NCBI GenBank assembly: GCA_050949705.1
Contig: JBMNGG010000011.1
Coordinates: 1 to 64,000 of the forward strand
Direction: 5' to 3'
Origin: JBMNGG01 sp050949705
Lineage (GTDB): Bacteria > Bacillota > Thermosediminibacteria > Thermosediminibacterales > Tepidanaerobacteraceae
Length of the DNA stretch: 64,000 nt
Of this stretch, positions 43,403 through 54,716 are shown one piece after another (positions within the stretch are counted from its first letter, which is position 1; every line of letters starts with the position of its first letter). A program made the translations under genes and the position numbers. The notes below the pieces were generated by a model. The model made no database searches, was not told the DNA's origin, and saw only the letters and a list, made by a program, of their open reading frames with translations.

Positions 43403-44185
43403 ATGGGAAATAATATGGAAGATAGGCAAAAGGATATTTTATCGTCCTTTCAATCGCTCTCTGGAAAAGAAGAACTGCTTGTAAAAATAATAGAACATTT
43501 CCCCTATCCCATTCAGATTTACGCTCCGGACGGAAGGTCGGTACTGGTGAACAAGGCTTTGCTGGACGAATACAATGTCAGCAGCCCGGACATGGTCGTC
43601 GGAAAGTATAATATATTTAAAGACCCTGACATTATCGCAACAGGCCAGATGGACAAGATAAAGCGGGCCTTTCAAGAGGAAACCGTCTTTTTTCAGGATG
43701 TGAAAGTGCCCTTGGAAAGTATTATAGAGCGCTACGGCATACCGGACTTGGATGTGGAGGCCGTATACCAGGACATAACCCTTTTCCCCATTTTGGATGA
43801 GGAAAAACGAGTTATATATGTGGTGGCATTTATTGTCAATAGAAGGGTATATCGCGGCAAGGATAGGATTGAAAAGGCGAAAGAATACATAGAAAGCCAC
43901 TGGCTGGAGCCGTTTAACTTGAGCGAAACGGCGAAGGTGGCCTGCCTCAGCAAGGCCCAATTCACCAAGCTGTTTAAAAAGCACACCGGGCTAACGCCCC
44001 ACGAGTATTATATCAATTATAGAATCGGGAGGTTGAAGGAGAAACTGCTGGATACTAACCTAACTATCGCCCAGGCCTTTGCCGCCTGCAACATGAATTA
44101 TAACGGTCATTCCGCAAAACTGTTCAAGGAGAAGATTGGCGTCTCGCCCTCTGTATATCGGAAAATGTCGGTGAAAAATGAATAG
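43403..44185 (+). CDS. PAS-domain AraC-family regulator
   Basis: 260 residues. The N-terminal PAS-like domain (residues about 20-145) has IIEHFPYPIQIYAPDGRSVLVNKALL. The C-terminal AraC HTH (about 155-255) has YIESHWLEPFNLSETAKVACLSKAQFTKLFKKHTGLTPHEY (read in pieces) and the second helix pair FAACNMNYNGHSAKLFKEKIGVSP. The ATG at 43403 is preceded by AAAGGTGA. The sensor ligand is unknown. A shorter paralogue of its PAS half without HTH lies at 44375-44863. Confidence 0.85.
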   Translation: MGNNMEDRQKDILSSFQSLSGKEELLVKIIEHFPYPIQIYAPDGRSVLVNKALLDEYNVSSPDMVVGKYNIFKDPDIIATGQMDKIKRAFQEETVFFQDVKVPLESIIERYGIPDLDVEAVYQDITLFPILDEEKRVIYVVAFIVNRRVYRGKDRIEKAKEYIESHWLEPFNLSETAKVACLSKAQFTKLFKKHTGLTPHEYYINYRIGRLKEKLLDTNLTIAQAFAACNMNYNGHSAKLFKEKIGVSPSVYRKMSVKNE

Positions 44186-44205
44186 ACATTGTTAGCATAA
44201 GAGAA

Positions 44206-44243
44206 AGCCGGGCTTTCGATATAACCGAAAGTTGGGCTTCTTT
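44206..44243 (+). terminator. Rho-independent terminator
   Basis: GAAAGCCGGGCTTTCG pairs with CGAAAGTTGGGCTTC, followed by seven T, just behind the AraC gene. Confidence 0.85.
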
Positions 44244-44374
44244 TTTTGGTCACAAAACAAGATTTTCCGTACTAATAATAAGCATTTTTAGCCTATCCTC
44301 ATAACGGATTCTTTTATAAAATGTTGATGAGTTACATTGAAGCCCTCTGGAATGTGGTTGAAAGGAGCGTGCTT

Positions 44375-44863
44375 ATGGGTGAAAAAACGAAAGAACAGTT
44401 GTTAGATGAACTGGCAGAAGTACAGAAAATGCTAGAGGAAAGAACAGAGATGCAGGGTCAAATGATACGAAAGTTTCAGTTGCTTATCGCAAATGAGCTG
44501 CTCATTTCGCAAATAATCGATTTTTTTCCTTACCCTATCGCTATATTTACACTGCAGTATAGGGTGACCATGGTAAATAGGATTTTTGCGTCGGAAGTAA
44601 AAATGCTGGTTAAAAACTCAGGAGAACAAGAGGTCAGAATTCTTAAACATAGGATTGAAGATGCCCAACTGGCTACCGCTGTCACAAGGGTCTTTGAAGG
44701 GGTTATTTCCTTTTTGGAGGACATAAAAGAACCATTCTCCATGTTTTCCGGAATTGCAACCCAAATAGCTCTGCATCCTAGCCGTTTCAATAGGGCCGTT
44801 GTTTTTCCTGTCCCGGCCGATGATGAAGAAATTACCCATGCTGTGATTGTGTTTATGCCCTAA
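44375..44863 (+). CDS. Stand-alone PAS-like sensor protein
   Basis: 162 residues from the ATG at 44375 (AAAGGAG upstream). The N-terminal coiled coil (LLDELAEVQKMLEERTEMQG) is followed by a PAS-like domain with IIDFFPYPIAIFTLQYRVTMVNRIF, closely parallel to the PAS region of the AraC regulator 1 kb upstream (IIEHFPYPIQIY). There is no output domain. It may modulate the AraC protein by heterodimerisation or be a decayed paralogue; intact length and start suggest it is expressed. Confidence 0.65.
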   Translation: MGEKTKEQLLDELAEVQKMLEERTEMQGQMIRKFQLLIANELLISQIIDFFPYPIAIFTLQYRVTMVNRIFASEVKMLVKNSGEQEVRILKHRIEDAQLATAVTRVFEGVISFLEDIKEPFSMFSGIATQIALHPSRFNRAVVFPVPADDEEITHAVIVFMP

Positions 44864-44993
44864 GGAAGTATAAGTTTACCCTTCTGTGTGAATGAGGAAC
44901 AAAAAATATTGTAGGAGGTAAGAAAGGTGAAATAAAATCTAGTGCTGGCAAGCTGTTAACCTCTTCGGAGGAGTAATTATTGATTAGAGGAGG

Positions 44994-47900
44994 ATGAAAG
45001 TGAAGCGAAAGCGAATCGTTTCGTTGGCATTATGCTGCATAATGATATTTACCCTCTGGCAACCTGTATTCGCGTTAAGTGAGCTGGAATGGACAGGGGC
45101 AGCCGGTGACGGGTCATGGCATACTGCCGACAACTGGGATTTGGAACAAGTACCGGAGGACGGCGACTATGTAATTATACCTGAGTTCTCAGTAGTGGAA
45201 TATGTTTATGGCGAGACAAGTGTAAGGCTAAACTGCGCAGGAAATTTGACGGTTTCCGGTGGTACTCTTAAAATGACAAATTCATCTTTATCAGAAAACT
45301 CTTCTTTAATAAACGGGAAACTGGACGGGGCAGGAGATATCACAATAACTAATGGTAGTAGCTTTGTATGGATCGGAGGGAACATAGAAGGCACCGGGAG
45401 ACTTATAATTGAAGATAATGCGAATTTATACGCAAAAGCCTCATCTTCTTTGGACCGTTATTTGGTTAACAACGGTTCATTGCTTATAGATGTAGATGGC
45501 AGCCTTAGACTCACAGGCGGCGCCGAAGGAAGCGGCAACTTCAATATCCAGGGAGGTCAAACTCTGGAACTGGGCGGCAGCGGAAGCTATAATCTGAGCA
45601 GCAATGTTAATAATTTTGGAACTTTAAAAATATTAAATACCTGTGCATCTGCTCAATTCAATTCCGGTTACACGCAGCAGAATACAGGCACACTGGAGTT
45701 TGATATTGGAGGGCCTAGTCACTTCACTCCGCTTGAGGTTGCAGGAACTGCACTTCTAAACGGTATATTAAAAATAAATATACTGGATGGTTATATCCCT
45801 TCACCGGGCGACACTTTTGAAATCATGACTTATGGTTCAAGGGCAGGTACGTTTTCTTCATTTGAAAGTAACATACCGGAAATCACCTTTGAGCCAACCT
45901 ATACTGACACCGGGCTTACGCTGACCGTTAATGACGGGCCAGCATCAGGAGGATACTTGTGCAAAGTCGACGAGGTGGGGTACGATACGCTGGATGGAGC
46001 TCTGGAGGCTGTCATGTACGGGGGAACCATACAACTGCTGGGGAATATTGATTATGATGGCGGCCTCGTTATTGACGGAGCGGATATCACTTTTGATTTG
46101 AATGGGTATACACTTAATGTAAACAGCTCCACATACTCCGTGCCGGGAGTGGGCCTTGAGGTAAAAAACGGCGGCAATGTCTTCCTTATTGGTTCCGGCC
46201 AGTTTAATGTCAGACAGATAAGCGATGGCACCTGCTACGGCGTTAAGGTGTCAGATGCTTCCACAGCCATGGTTACCAATATTCAGGTAACGCTTTTGGA
46301 CGATGGTTCCGCCTTCGGCGCTTATGCTGACGGTAAAGATTCTTCCATCCACGTTCTGGGCAATGTGCATGTTACGGGAGAAGGAGGCTGCGGTGCAAGA
46401 ACCTTAGGACGTGGCAGGATCACTGTTGACGGAACGATCACTGCTATGGCTTACATCAACATTGGTTACACAAACAAAGACAAATCCTCCGGTGTGGATG
46501 ATCCCGATAAGCCAGGATACCTGAAATACTGCACTGAGCCCATAACTGGGATTGTCTGGGTCAAGGCCCCCACGGTCACCGTACCATCCGCACCGCAGAA
46601 TTTCACCGCCACGCCCGGCGACGGACAGGTGACGTTAAGCTGGACTGCTCCGGCAAGCGACGGGGGCGCCGCGATTTCCCACTACGAAGTGTCCGCCGAT
46701 GATGGCACTACATGGGTTACGGCCAGCACTAGCACCTCCCACACCTTCACTGGCCTGACCAACGGCACAACGTACACCTTTAAGGTACGGGCGGTTAACA
46801 GCGTAGGCAATGGTGCGGAGGCGAGTGTATCAGCTATACCGACAGTACTTGAGTTTGCAGGTGGCGACGGCAGTGAAGAGGAGCCTTATCTTATTGAAAC
46901 AGTGGATCAGCTCAACAATGTACGCAACTATCTGGGGAAAGAGAACAGTGATAAGCACTTTAAGCTGAATGCAAACCTGAACCTTGATGTAGCTCCGTAC
47001 AATAGCGATACCGGCTGGCAGCCCATAGGCACCTCGGCAAGTCCTTTCACCGGCACTTTTGACGGCGGCGGCCATACCATCAGCGGCCTTACTATTGATA
47101 AGGTTGGAACGTGGAATGTTCGCACTTCCTTCCGGCTTATTCGGTTATATCGGCACAGGAGCAGAAATCCGTGATCTGGTACTGGAGGATGTGGATATAA
47201 CAGGTTGCTATTATGTCGGTGGACTGGTGGGCAATAACAGCGGGGAGATAATCAATGTACATGTCAGCGGCAATGTAACAGGTGAATGGGATACCGGTGG
47301 TCTGGCCGGTCGTAATAATAATAATGGTACGATCACAAATTCTGTTTTTACAGGTAATGTTACAGGTACGATATAGTAGAATACGGAGACTGGACAGGCG
47401 GTCTGGTGGGTTATAACCTTGGTACGATCATCAGATGCCGGGCTGATGCAACAGTGGTTAGCGAAGGTGATTGTATTGGCGGCTTGGTTGGTGAAAACTG
47501 GAGTGGAAAAATTAGAGAATCCTTTTCTAGCGGCACTGTCACGGGTTACGATTACACCGGCGGCCTTGTGGGCTCTAACAGCGACGAAATTACGGCATGT
47601 TATTCCACCTGTACGGTGAACGGTAATTCGGATGTCGGCGGTCTGGTGGGCGGAAATACTGGACCGATCTCCTATTCCTTTGCTGTCGGCGCAGTAAACG
47701 GGAATTCTAAAATTGGGGGGTTGGTAGGCAGTAATACTGGCGGAACTGATATCGGATGTTATTGGGATACCGAAACATCAGGTCAAAGCACATCAGCCTG
47801 CGGCACAGGCCAGTCGACAGCGAATATGAAGAAGCAGGAAACTTTTATAGGATGGGATTTTGATGATGTATGGGGTATTAATGGCAGCGATAATAACGGA

Positions 47901-49657
47901 TATCCCTTCCTGAGATGGCAGAGCTGTACGCAGCCGCGCCCACCGCTCCCCGCCGCGCCGCAGAACTTCACCGCCACTCCCGGTGACGGTCAGGTGGCGC
48001 TAAGCTGGACTGCACCTGCCGAGCGACGGCGGCAGCGCGATTACCAGATATCGAAGTGTACGAAAGACGATGCGATGCAAACTGGACGGATGTGGGATCG
48101 GATACATCCTATACCTTTACCGGCTTGACCAATGGCACCGAATACACCTTCTATGTAAGGGCGGTTAACAGAGTAGGTGCAGGACCGGCGGCAAGCATCA
48201 AAGCCACACCGACAGCTACTCCGGTTACCCACTTATACCGTAACGGTAAATGGCAGTTATGCGGCTACAAGCGGTGCGGGCAGCTATGCAGAAGGAGAGA
48301 CGGTCACGATAAATGCCGGCAGTCGCACAAATTACATCTTCGGCGGATGGACTTCTCCGGACGGTGTAACCTTTACAGACGCAAATAGTACGACAACAAC
48401 ATTTGTCATGCCTCCGAAGAATGTGACTGTTACAGCAACATGGACATATAAAGGCGGCGGTGGAGGAGGAGGCAGTACCAGTACTCCGTCAGCCCCCACT
48501 TATCTAGCTCTTATTAAATTTGGAAGCGACACTGAAAAGACGCTCCAAGTTAGGGTTGGCAGGGATATGGAACGTTTCCATAGAAGAGGATCCCTGGCAT
48601 ACGAGACCTCAAGATAATGTGATAATTACGATGCCTTCTATACCTGGTGTGGATATCTATGCGGTAGACATCTTCTGTGCAAGATTTGTCAAGAATTGAT
48701 ACTCAGGGCACACTGACTCTTAATACCGATGTGGGGAGCATTACGCTAACGTCTAATATGCTGGAAGGCGTTGCAGGAACGGATGGGGACAAAGCACAAA
48801 TCATTATCGGTCAGGGTGGATAAATCCAGTCTGCCAGAGGATGTTAGGAACAAAATCGGCGACAGGCCACTAATTCAGCTTAACTTATCTGTTGATGGCA
48901 AGCGAACCCAGTGGAGCAATCCCAATGCGCCTGTGATGGTTTCCATACCTTATACACCGACTGAGGAGGAACTTGCAAATCCCGAAAGCATCGTTGTATG
49001 GTACATCGATGGCGCCGGCAATGTTGTCACTATACTCAATGGACGTTACGATTCTGAGACCGGAATGGTTACTTATACACAGCCCACTTCAACAACTTTG
49101 CAGTGGCATATAACAAAGTGAGCTTCAATGACGTGCCTGCAGACGCTTGGTATCACAAGGCAGTTAGTTTCATTGCGGCCAGGGGGATACAGAAGGTATA
49201 GGCAAGGGTATTTTCAGCCCGCATCCAAGCTGACGCGCGGTGAATTCATAGTTCTAATGATGAGAGCATACGGCATAGAACCGGATTCAAGTCCCCTTGA
49301 CAACTTCTCTGACGCCGGCAACACTTACTACACCGGCTACCTTGCGGCCGCAAAGCGCCTCGGATATCGCAGGTGTAGGGGATAACATGTTTGCGCCGGA
49401 GAAGAAATTACCAGGCAGGAAATGTTCACTATGCTGTATAATGCCCTAAAGGTGATAGGGGCAACTTCCGCAGGGTGATTCCGGCAAGACATCGCTTGAT
49501 TTCTCCGATGCCTCGAGATTGCCTCTTGGGCGAAGGAAGCCATGACTGTTTTAGTTGAAACCGGTGTAATCCACGGCTCAGATGGTAAGCTGACCCCGAC
49601 GGGTACGGCTACTCGCGCGGAGATGGCACAATTGTTGTATAACCTTCTGAACAGTTA
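44994..49657 (+). pseudogene. Large SLH surface protein with GLUG, FN3 and InlB repeats, multiply frameshifted
   Basis: Signal peptide MKVKRKRIVSLALCCIMIFT starts at 44994. An N-terminal beta-helix-like region runs to about 45950. It is followed by FN3 domain 1 (46584-46850, APQNFTATPGDGQVTLSW), GLUG repeats (GGHTISGLTIDK, GGLVGNNSGEIINV, several GGLVG units, 46850-47850), FN3 domain 2 (47950-48220), an InlB repeat (YAEGETVTINAGSRTNYIFGGW), a Gly-rich linker and three SLH domains ending at 49655-49657. At least seven single-base indels separate the pieces after 47110. The layout parallels the protein at 27543-30674. If the indels are real, the wall anchor is lost and a truncated secreted protein remains. 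Confidence 0.82.
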
Positions 49658-49687
49658 ACGAATAATCCTAAATAAATTATTGGATAC

Positions 49688-49722
49688 AAACGAGGCATTG
49701 TCGTTTTGACAATGCCTCGTTT
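49688..49722. terminator. Strong bidirectional terminator
   Basis: Perfect 15-bp stem AAACGAGGCATTGTC / GACAATGCCTCGTTT with a five-base loop, between the convergent surface protein and sulfite-reductase-like genes. Confidence 0.88.
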
Positions 49723-49818
49723 ACATAATCTTACTACGAATTATGCATTTCATCGAAGAAAGGGATACTTTTCCTATAAAAGGGCTGCCAAAAGACTAGA
49801 GCTGGCCAAGTCTGTCAA

Positions 49819-50785
49819 CTAACATGTGGCTCCTCCGGTCAAATGGAGCTTTGCATCTAAAATTTCTTGTTTTCTTTCCAATATTTCATCTGACAGCAGC
49901 TGTGCTTCAATATTTTCGAAGCCTATTCTTTCGATGGTATCAGCTAAACGCTCACCTGTAATTCCTTGCTCTCTATATATGAGTAGCATTTTTTCTATCA
50001 CGCTCATGACCACATTCTTCATCTGCAAATATTTTGTTTATGGGCATAGCCTCTGTTAGCCTCTTTTCCCCCATCTTCCGCCGATAGCGATTTTATAACC
50101 AGGCTTTCCCGTCTTCCATGGCATCAAAGTGGCATTTTCCTACGCAGCGACCACAATTATTGCATATACCTCTTCATCGATGCTTAATACACCATCAGCG
50201 ACTTCAGCTGCATCCAATTGGACATACATCAACTACAGCAGCATTTTTTGCAGCCATAGCACAGCTCTTCATCAAAGATTGGCACCAATTGGCCAATAAC
50301 CCCCAGGTCATTTAAATCGGGCTTAATACAGTTGTTTGGACAGCCGCCCACACCGATCTTAAACTTATGGGGCAGTCTAACGTTTCTCATATCCATTGTA
50401 AAATCTCTCATGAATTTCCTCCGACAGAGCATATCCATCGATTAAGCCAAATCTGGCATGTACTTGCCTTGCAAGACTACTACTGGCCGTACCTTTGAAC
50501 CGGTACCCCCTGTCTCCAGGCCTTCCTTAGCTATATAAGCTCTAAACTCTTCTATCTTGTCGTATGGAATACCGGGGACCTCAATAGTTAGCCTGGTAGT
50601 AAACAGAACATCGCCATTACCGAATTTTTCTGCGGCCTCTGCTACACATCTTTGCTGAGCAGCCGTTATTTTACCGTTGACTGTGATAATTCTGCCGCTG
50701 AAATTATCTGTCCCCCTGTTTCTTAAGGAACCCTAGTGCTTTTACTTGATTTTTCTTGTTCTGGGGTAACCTTTAAAGTTGCCAT
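49819..50785 (-). pseudogene. Nitrite/sulfite reductase-like 4Fe-4S protein, frameshifted
   Basis: On the reverse strand the ATG at 50785 (GGAGGTGG upstream) begins MATLKVTPEQ. Pieces in several frames follow: LTIEVPGIPYDKIEEFRAYI, GLETGGTGSKVRPVVV, PHKFKIGVGGCPNNCIKPDL, the ferredoxin-like CYGCKKC, and the end ADTIERIGFENIEAQLLSDE to the stop at 49819. The order matches single-subunit siroheme/4Fe-4S reductases with an inserted ferredoxin, common in Clostridia and often linked to CoA-disulfide reductases, as here. Frameshifts occur about every 150-200 bases. Confidence 0.75.
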
Positions 50786-50848
50786 ATTTCCACCTCCGAT
50801 TTTCAACTATGTTTCATAATGATAATTCAATAAGTTTATAGAGACAGT

Positions 50849-52491
50849 TCATTGAAAGAAGGTACCGCCTTCAAGCACCAGCGTATTTGTATAGCCAAAA
50901 CTCTTCAGTCGCTTTTGCAGCATATAGGCCCTTTTGCCCTTAGTGCAGACCAACAACAGCTTTTCATCCTCACTCAAATTGAGGCAATTCTCCATGAGCT
51001 CTTGATAAGTCTACAAAAGCTGAACACCTGCTATACTTGGAACGGATAGAAGCATCCACTGCTTTATAGCCTTCAGCTTCACCTTCAGAATACTCTCTGG
51101 GCGTAATGGACTGGATCTCTCCATTGATTTTGTTCAAGTAGATACATTAACGGTATGAGAGAAAGGATGAATCGCCGTGGAGAACGGTGGCGCATATGAC
51201 AGAGTCCAGGTCCCTAATATCATCCAAAGCAGCATTCAGGGCAATGGCCATCACCGCTATGTCTACCATCTTATCCACTGCACCTTGGCCAACTGCCTGC
51301 AGTCCTAGAAGTTTTTTGGTGCTCTCTGTCGGCAATCATCTTAATGATAAAAGATGAAGCCCCAGGGTAGTAGTGGGCCTTGTCGTCCACAACCGTTACA
51401 GCGGCTACCACGTCAAAGCCTCTCAGCTTTGGCCGCATCTTCCGTCAAGCCGGTTTTTCCGACATTTAATTCAGGAAGCTTAACGACGGCAGTCCCCAGA
51501 ACACCCTTATAGGCGATGCTTTTTGCCGTTTAGATTTTGGGCCAAGATCCTTCCCTCGATATTTGCAGAAGACCCCATCGGGGAGTAGGCCTCTTTTCCT
51601 GTCAACATATTGCTTACAATCAGCACAGTCTCCAACGGCATATATGTCCTCGATATTGGTTTCCATATGCTCATTTACCACAATGGCTCCATTTCCGGCC
51701 AGCTTGGATGCCGGTGTCAGCCAGGAAAGCAGTATTAGGCCTTATGCCTATTGAAAGGATGACCGCATCTGCTTTCATGGGCACGCCTGCTTCGTGTTTC
51801 ACCTTTTCAACTCTTTCGTCTCCAAGAATTGCTTCCAGTTTAGGTCCCTGTAAATGTCATAATTCCCTGGTTCGGCTAAATGGCTTTCAACATAGTTTGC
51901 TATCTCCGCTTCAAAGCCCGGGAGAATTTGACCTGGCCATATCGATGACGGAAACTCTAATTCCCTCGGGCAGCCAAATTTTCAGCTACCTCCAGGCCTA
52001 TAAAACCTCCTCCGACCACAACTGCCCGCTTTATTTCCCCGGCTTCAATGGAATTGGCGTACACTTTTATGGCATCCTCCGGAGTTCTCATAAAATATAC
52101 TCCTTTTAGGTCAATGCCGTCAATAGGAGGCACAACTAGGATCCGCACCGGTAGCAATAACCAGCTTGTCGTATGAATAAGTGCTGGTTTTGTTGGTCTT
52201 TAAATCGACAGCCTCTACTTCCTTTTTGTCGGGGATACACCTTTGTCACATCAACTTCAGTCAGTACACTTCGACACCGGTTAATTTGGAAAAGCTGTTC
52301 AGGGGTATTGACGATCAAGCTCTTCACGATTCTTCTATAACATTTCCAACATAATAGGGTAGCCCGCATCCTGCATAGGAAATATCCTTACCTTTTGTCA
52401 ATATGGTCACCAGTGCATCGTAGTAATCCCTTTTCAGCTTTGCAGCTACCTTGGTGCCGGCAGCTACGCCGCCTATGATCAAAACCTTCAT
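50849..52491 (-). pseudogene. CoA-disulfide reductase / FAD oxidoreductase with rhodanese tail, frameshifted
   Basis: The reverse ATG at 52491 opens MKVLIIGGVAAGTKVAAKLK (FAD-binding GxGxxG-type motif), then SYAGCGLPYYVGNVI, which contains the redox cysteine of the CoA-disulfide reductase/NADH oxidase group. Other pieces are RAVVVGGGFIGLEVAENLAA (NAD motif), ANTAFLADTGIQ-like text, NIEDIYAVGDCADC, and a C-terminal rhodanese-like domain ending EGGTFFQ at 50849. It would reduce CoA disulfides or polysulfide with NAD(P)H. At least eight indels break it. It shares its orientation with the sulfite-reductase-like gene 63 bases downstream and is divergent from lysR. Confidence 0.78.
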
Positions 52492-52591
52492 AACACACCA
52501 CCCTCCGTATTGCCAGAGAAAATAATCAATCTCTAGATTACAATATAACAGTTGTTTAGAAGCTGGTAAAATGATAAAATCATATCATGAG

Positions 52592-52610
52592 TTATAGGTA
52601 AAACCTATAA
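52592..52610. promoter_or_regulatory. Palindromic operator, copy 1 (lysR / reductase intergenic region)
   Basis: TTATAGGT-AAA-ACCTATAA lies between the divergent oxidoreductase and lysR genes. The core TATAGGT-AAA-ACCTATA recurs exactly at 53623-53639 before the ABC importer. The spacing fits a LysR T-N11-A box. Confidence 0.75.
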
Positions 52611-52658
52611 ACACTAAAACGAAGTCAAGTAAATTTTTCACATGACCGGAGGTAAAAG

Positions 52659-53596
52659 GTGACGATCAGGCATTTGAGGATTTTTATCCAGGTGGTCAAC
52701 AAGCGGGAGCATGAGTGCTGCAGCAGCTAAGCTTTATCATCTCGCAGCCCACAGTGAGCCAGGCCATCAGGGAGCTGGAGGAACACTACGGTCTTCTGTT
52801 GTTTGAACCGCTTAAACAGAAGACAGTATATAACTGATGCAGGGGAAAAAGCTGTTTTCCTATGCTAACAGATGTGTGGTAAAGCAATTTGATGAACTGG
52901 AGGAGAAAATGCTGAGCATACGGCTAAAAAGGAGAAAATAAGAATAGGCTCGACAATAACAGTAGGTGAGAGTATACTAAGTGACGTAATAAATGATATT
53001 AACTAAAAAAGAGCCCAATATTGAAGTTTACTCCTATATGAATAATACCCGGCTTATAGAGAGCAAGCTTTTGAACGTCTGAAATAGATATTGGAATTGT
53101 GGAAGGGGAAATAAAGAGCCCTGATTTAATAAGTGTTCCGGAAGTCAAAGACTACCTGGTTCTCATTTGCAGCACCAACCATCCTTTTGCAAAAAGGAAG
53201 ACTATTAAATTAAAAGAGCTTGCCGATGAAAGCTTTGCCATGAGGGAAAAGGGCAGCGGCACACGGGAGCTTTTCGAAAGATACATGGCTGATAATGGTG
53301 TAGAGATAAAGATAGCCTTTGAGGGCAATAGTCCGGAGGCCATAAAGAAGGAAGTAATAAACAATAACTATTTGGCAGTGCTCTCTATTTGCTTAGTAGA
53401 GACAGAAGTCAAGAATTCCCAAGTACATATTATCGAGAGCTGCAGAGGGAGCCTGGGACAGGTATTTCAGCATTGTATATCATAAGGATAAGGTCTTAAC
53501 CACACAGGAATGAAAAGCTTAATAGAAGTAATAAAGAATTATAAAGATATATCAACTCTTGTGAATACTAATTCAGCAAGCAGCTTAGTAAAATAG
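52659..53596 (+). pseudogene. LysR-family regulator, frameshifted
   Basis: The GTG at 52659 (GGAGG upstream) begins the HTH: TIRHLRIFIQVVNK, then QPTVSQAIRELEEHYGLLLFE-like text in a shifted frame. The effector domain follows in pieces (IRIGSTITVGE-like; the 53099-53485 block with LICSTNHPFAKRKTIKLKEL and REKGSGTRELFERYM), ending at 53594-53596. It is divergent from the CoA-disulfide reductase gene, the classic arrangement for a LysR regulator and its target. Four or more indels. The two identical palindromes around it are its likely sites. Confidence 0.78.
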
Positions 53597-53622
53597 GGCC
53601 TTACAGATCTTTTTTTTGGCTA

Positions 53623-53639
53623 TATAGGTAAAACCTATA
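53623..53639. promoter_or_regulatory. Palindromic operator, copy 2 (ABC importer promoter)
   Basis: TATAGGT-AAA-ACCTATA, identical to the core at 52593-52609, about 110 bases before the lipoprotein gene start. Confidence 0.75.
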
Positions 53640-53748
53640 ATTGTAATTCTTTTATTATATTTTTAAAACAAATCATAAAATGCTACTATTAATATGTGGA
53701 AAAATTAACAAACAACTTGTGATAAGTATTACAAGAGGAGTGCTGAAA

Positions 53749-54716
53749 TTGAAAAGAAAATCTCTTATATTGTTAGTATTGCTAATATTTCTAGTAGCCG
53801 GATGCAGCAATGAAAATGTCAATGAGAGTGCCAATACAGATAGCAATAGCTGTGAAATATATTATACCTTTACGGATTCCCTTGGCAATTCAGTTGTATT
53901 AGAGGAGAAACCGGAAAGGGTTGTATCCTTAGTGGGCTCTTATGCTGAAACATGGCTCTTGGCTGGGGGAGAAGTAATAGGGGTAACTGATGATGTAATA
54001 AAAGAAGGCCGTTTTAGAGACAATAGACGAAATCAGTATTGTTGGTACCGTAAAGGAACCTAATCTAGAGGAAATATTATCTTTATCACCTGATTTTGTG
54101 TTGTTATCCCCGGATATAGAAAACCACTTGAAAATAAGAGAAGTATTGGAGGATGCGAGTATAGCCCATGCCTATTTTAAGGTGGAGTATTTTGAGGATT
54201 ATTTAAAGATGCTGGATATTTGTACTCATATTACAGGAAACAGGGATTTATATGAGGAGCATGGACTTAAGATAAAGGATTATATAGAGGGTATATTATC
54301 TAAAATCGAAAATGAAGTTTTGAATGATAAACCTACAGTGTTATTTGTCCGGGCTTTTTCCAGTGGGGCAAAGGCTAAAAAGGATGACAACTTGACTTGT
54401 AAGATGTTAGAAGACTTAGGAACTGTAAACATAGCCAGTAAGCATCCATCTCTCTTAGAAGAGCTCAGTATTGAGGAGATAATCCAGGAAGATCCGGATT
54501 ATATATTTGTAACTACAATGGGCAGCACTGTTAAAGCTATTGAAGCATTAAAAAACGGAATAGAAAAAAACCCGGCTTGGAGCAATTTAACTGCTGTAAA
54601 AAAATGACAGATATATAATACTGCCTAAGGAATTGTTCCACTACAAGCCAAATGCAAAATGGGGTGAAAGCTATAGGTATCTTGCAGAGATCATATACCC
54701 GGAAATTTTTAATTAA
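53749..54716 (+). pseudogene. FecB/BtuF-type substrate-binding lipoprotein, two frameshifts
   Basis: The TTG at 53749, nine bases after AGAGGAG, begins KRKSLILLVLLIFLVAGC with a lipobox (VAGC). The periplasmic-binding fold reads YTFTDSLGNSVVLEEKPERV, then after a frameshift near 54020 LEEILSLSPDFVLLSPDIEN and IIQEDPDYIFVTTMGS. A second indel in a seven-A run near 54600 hides the end (LPKELFHYKPNAKWGESY...), with the stop at 54714. It would capture a siderophore, corrinoid, haem or metal chelate for the FecCD-type permease that overlaps its 3' end. Substrate not determinable. Confidence 0.8.

Noticed and set aside
45700..47900. Treating GGLVG repeats as a CRISPR or DNA repeat array
   Set aside because: The periodicity is at protein level (GLUG motif) and the DNA units are irregular and not identical.
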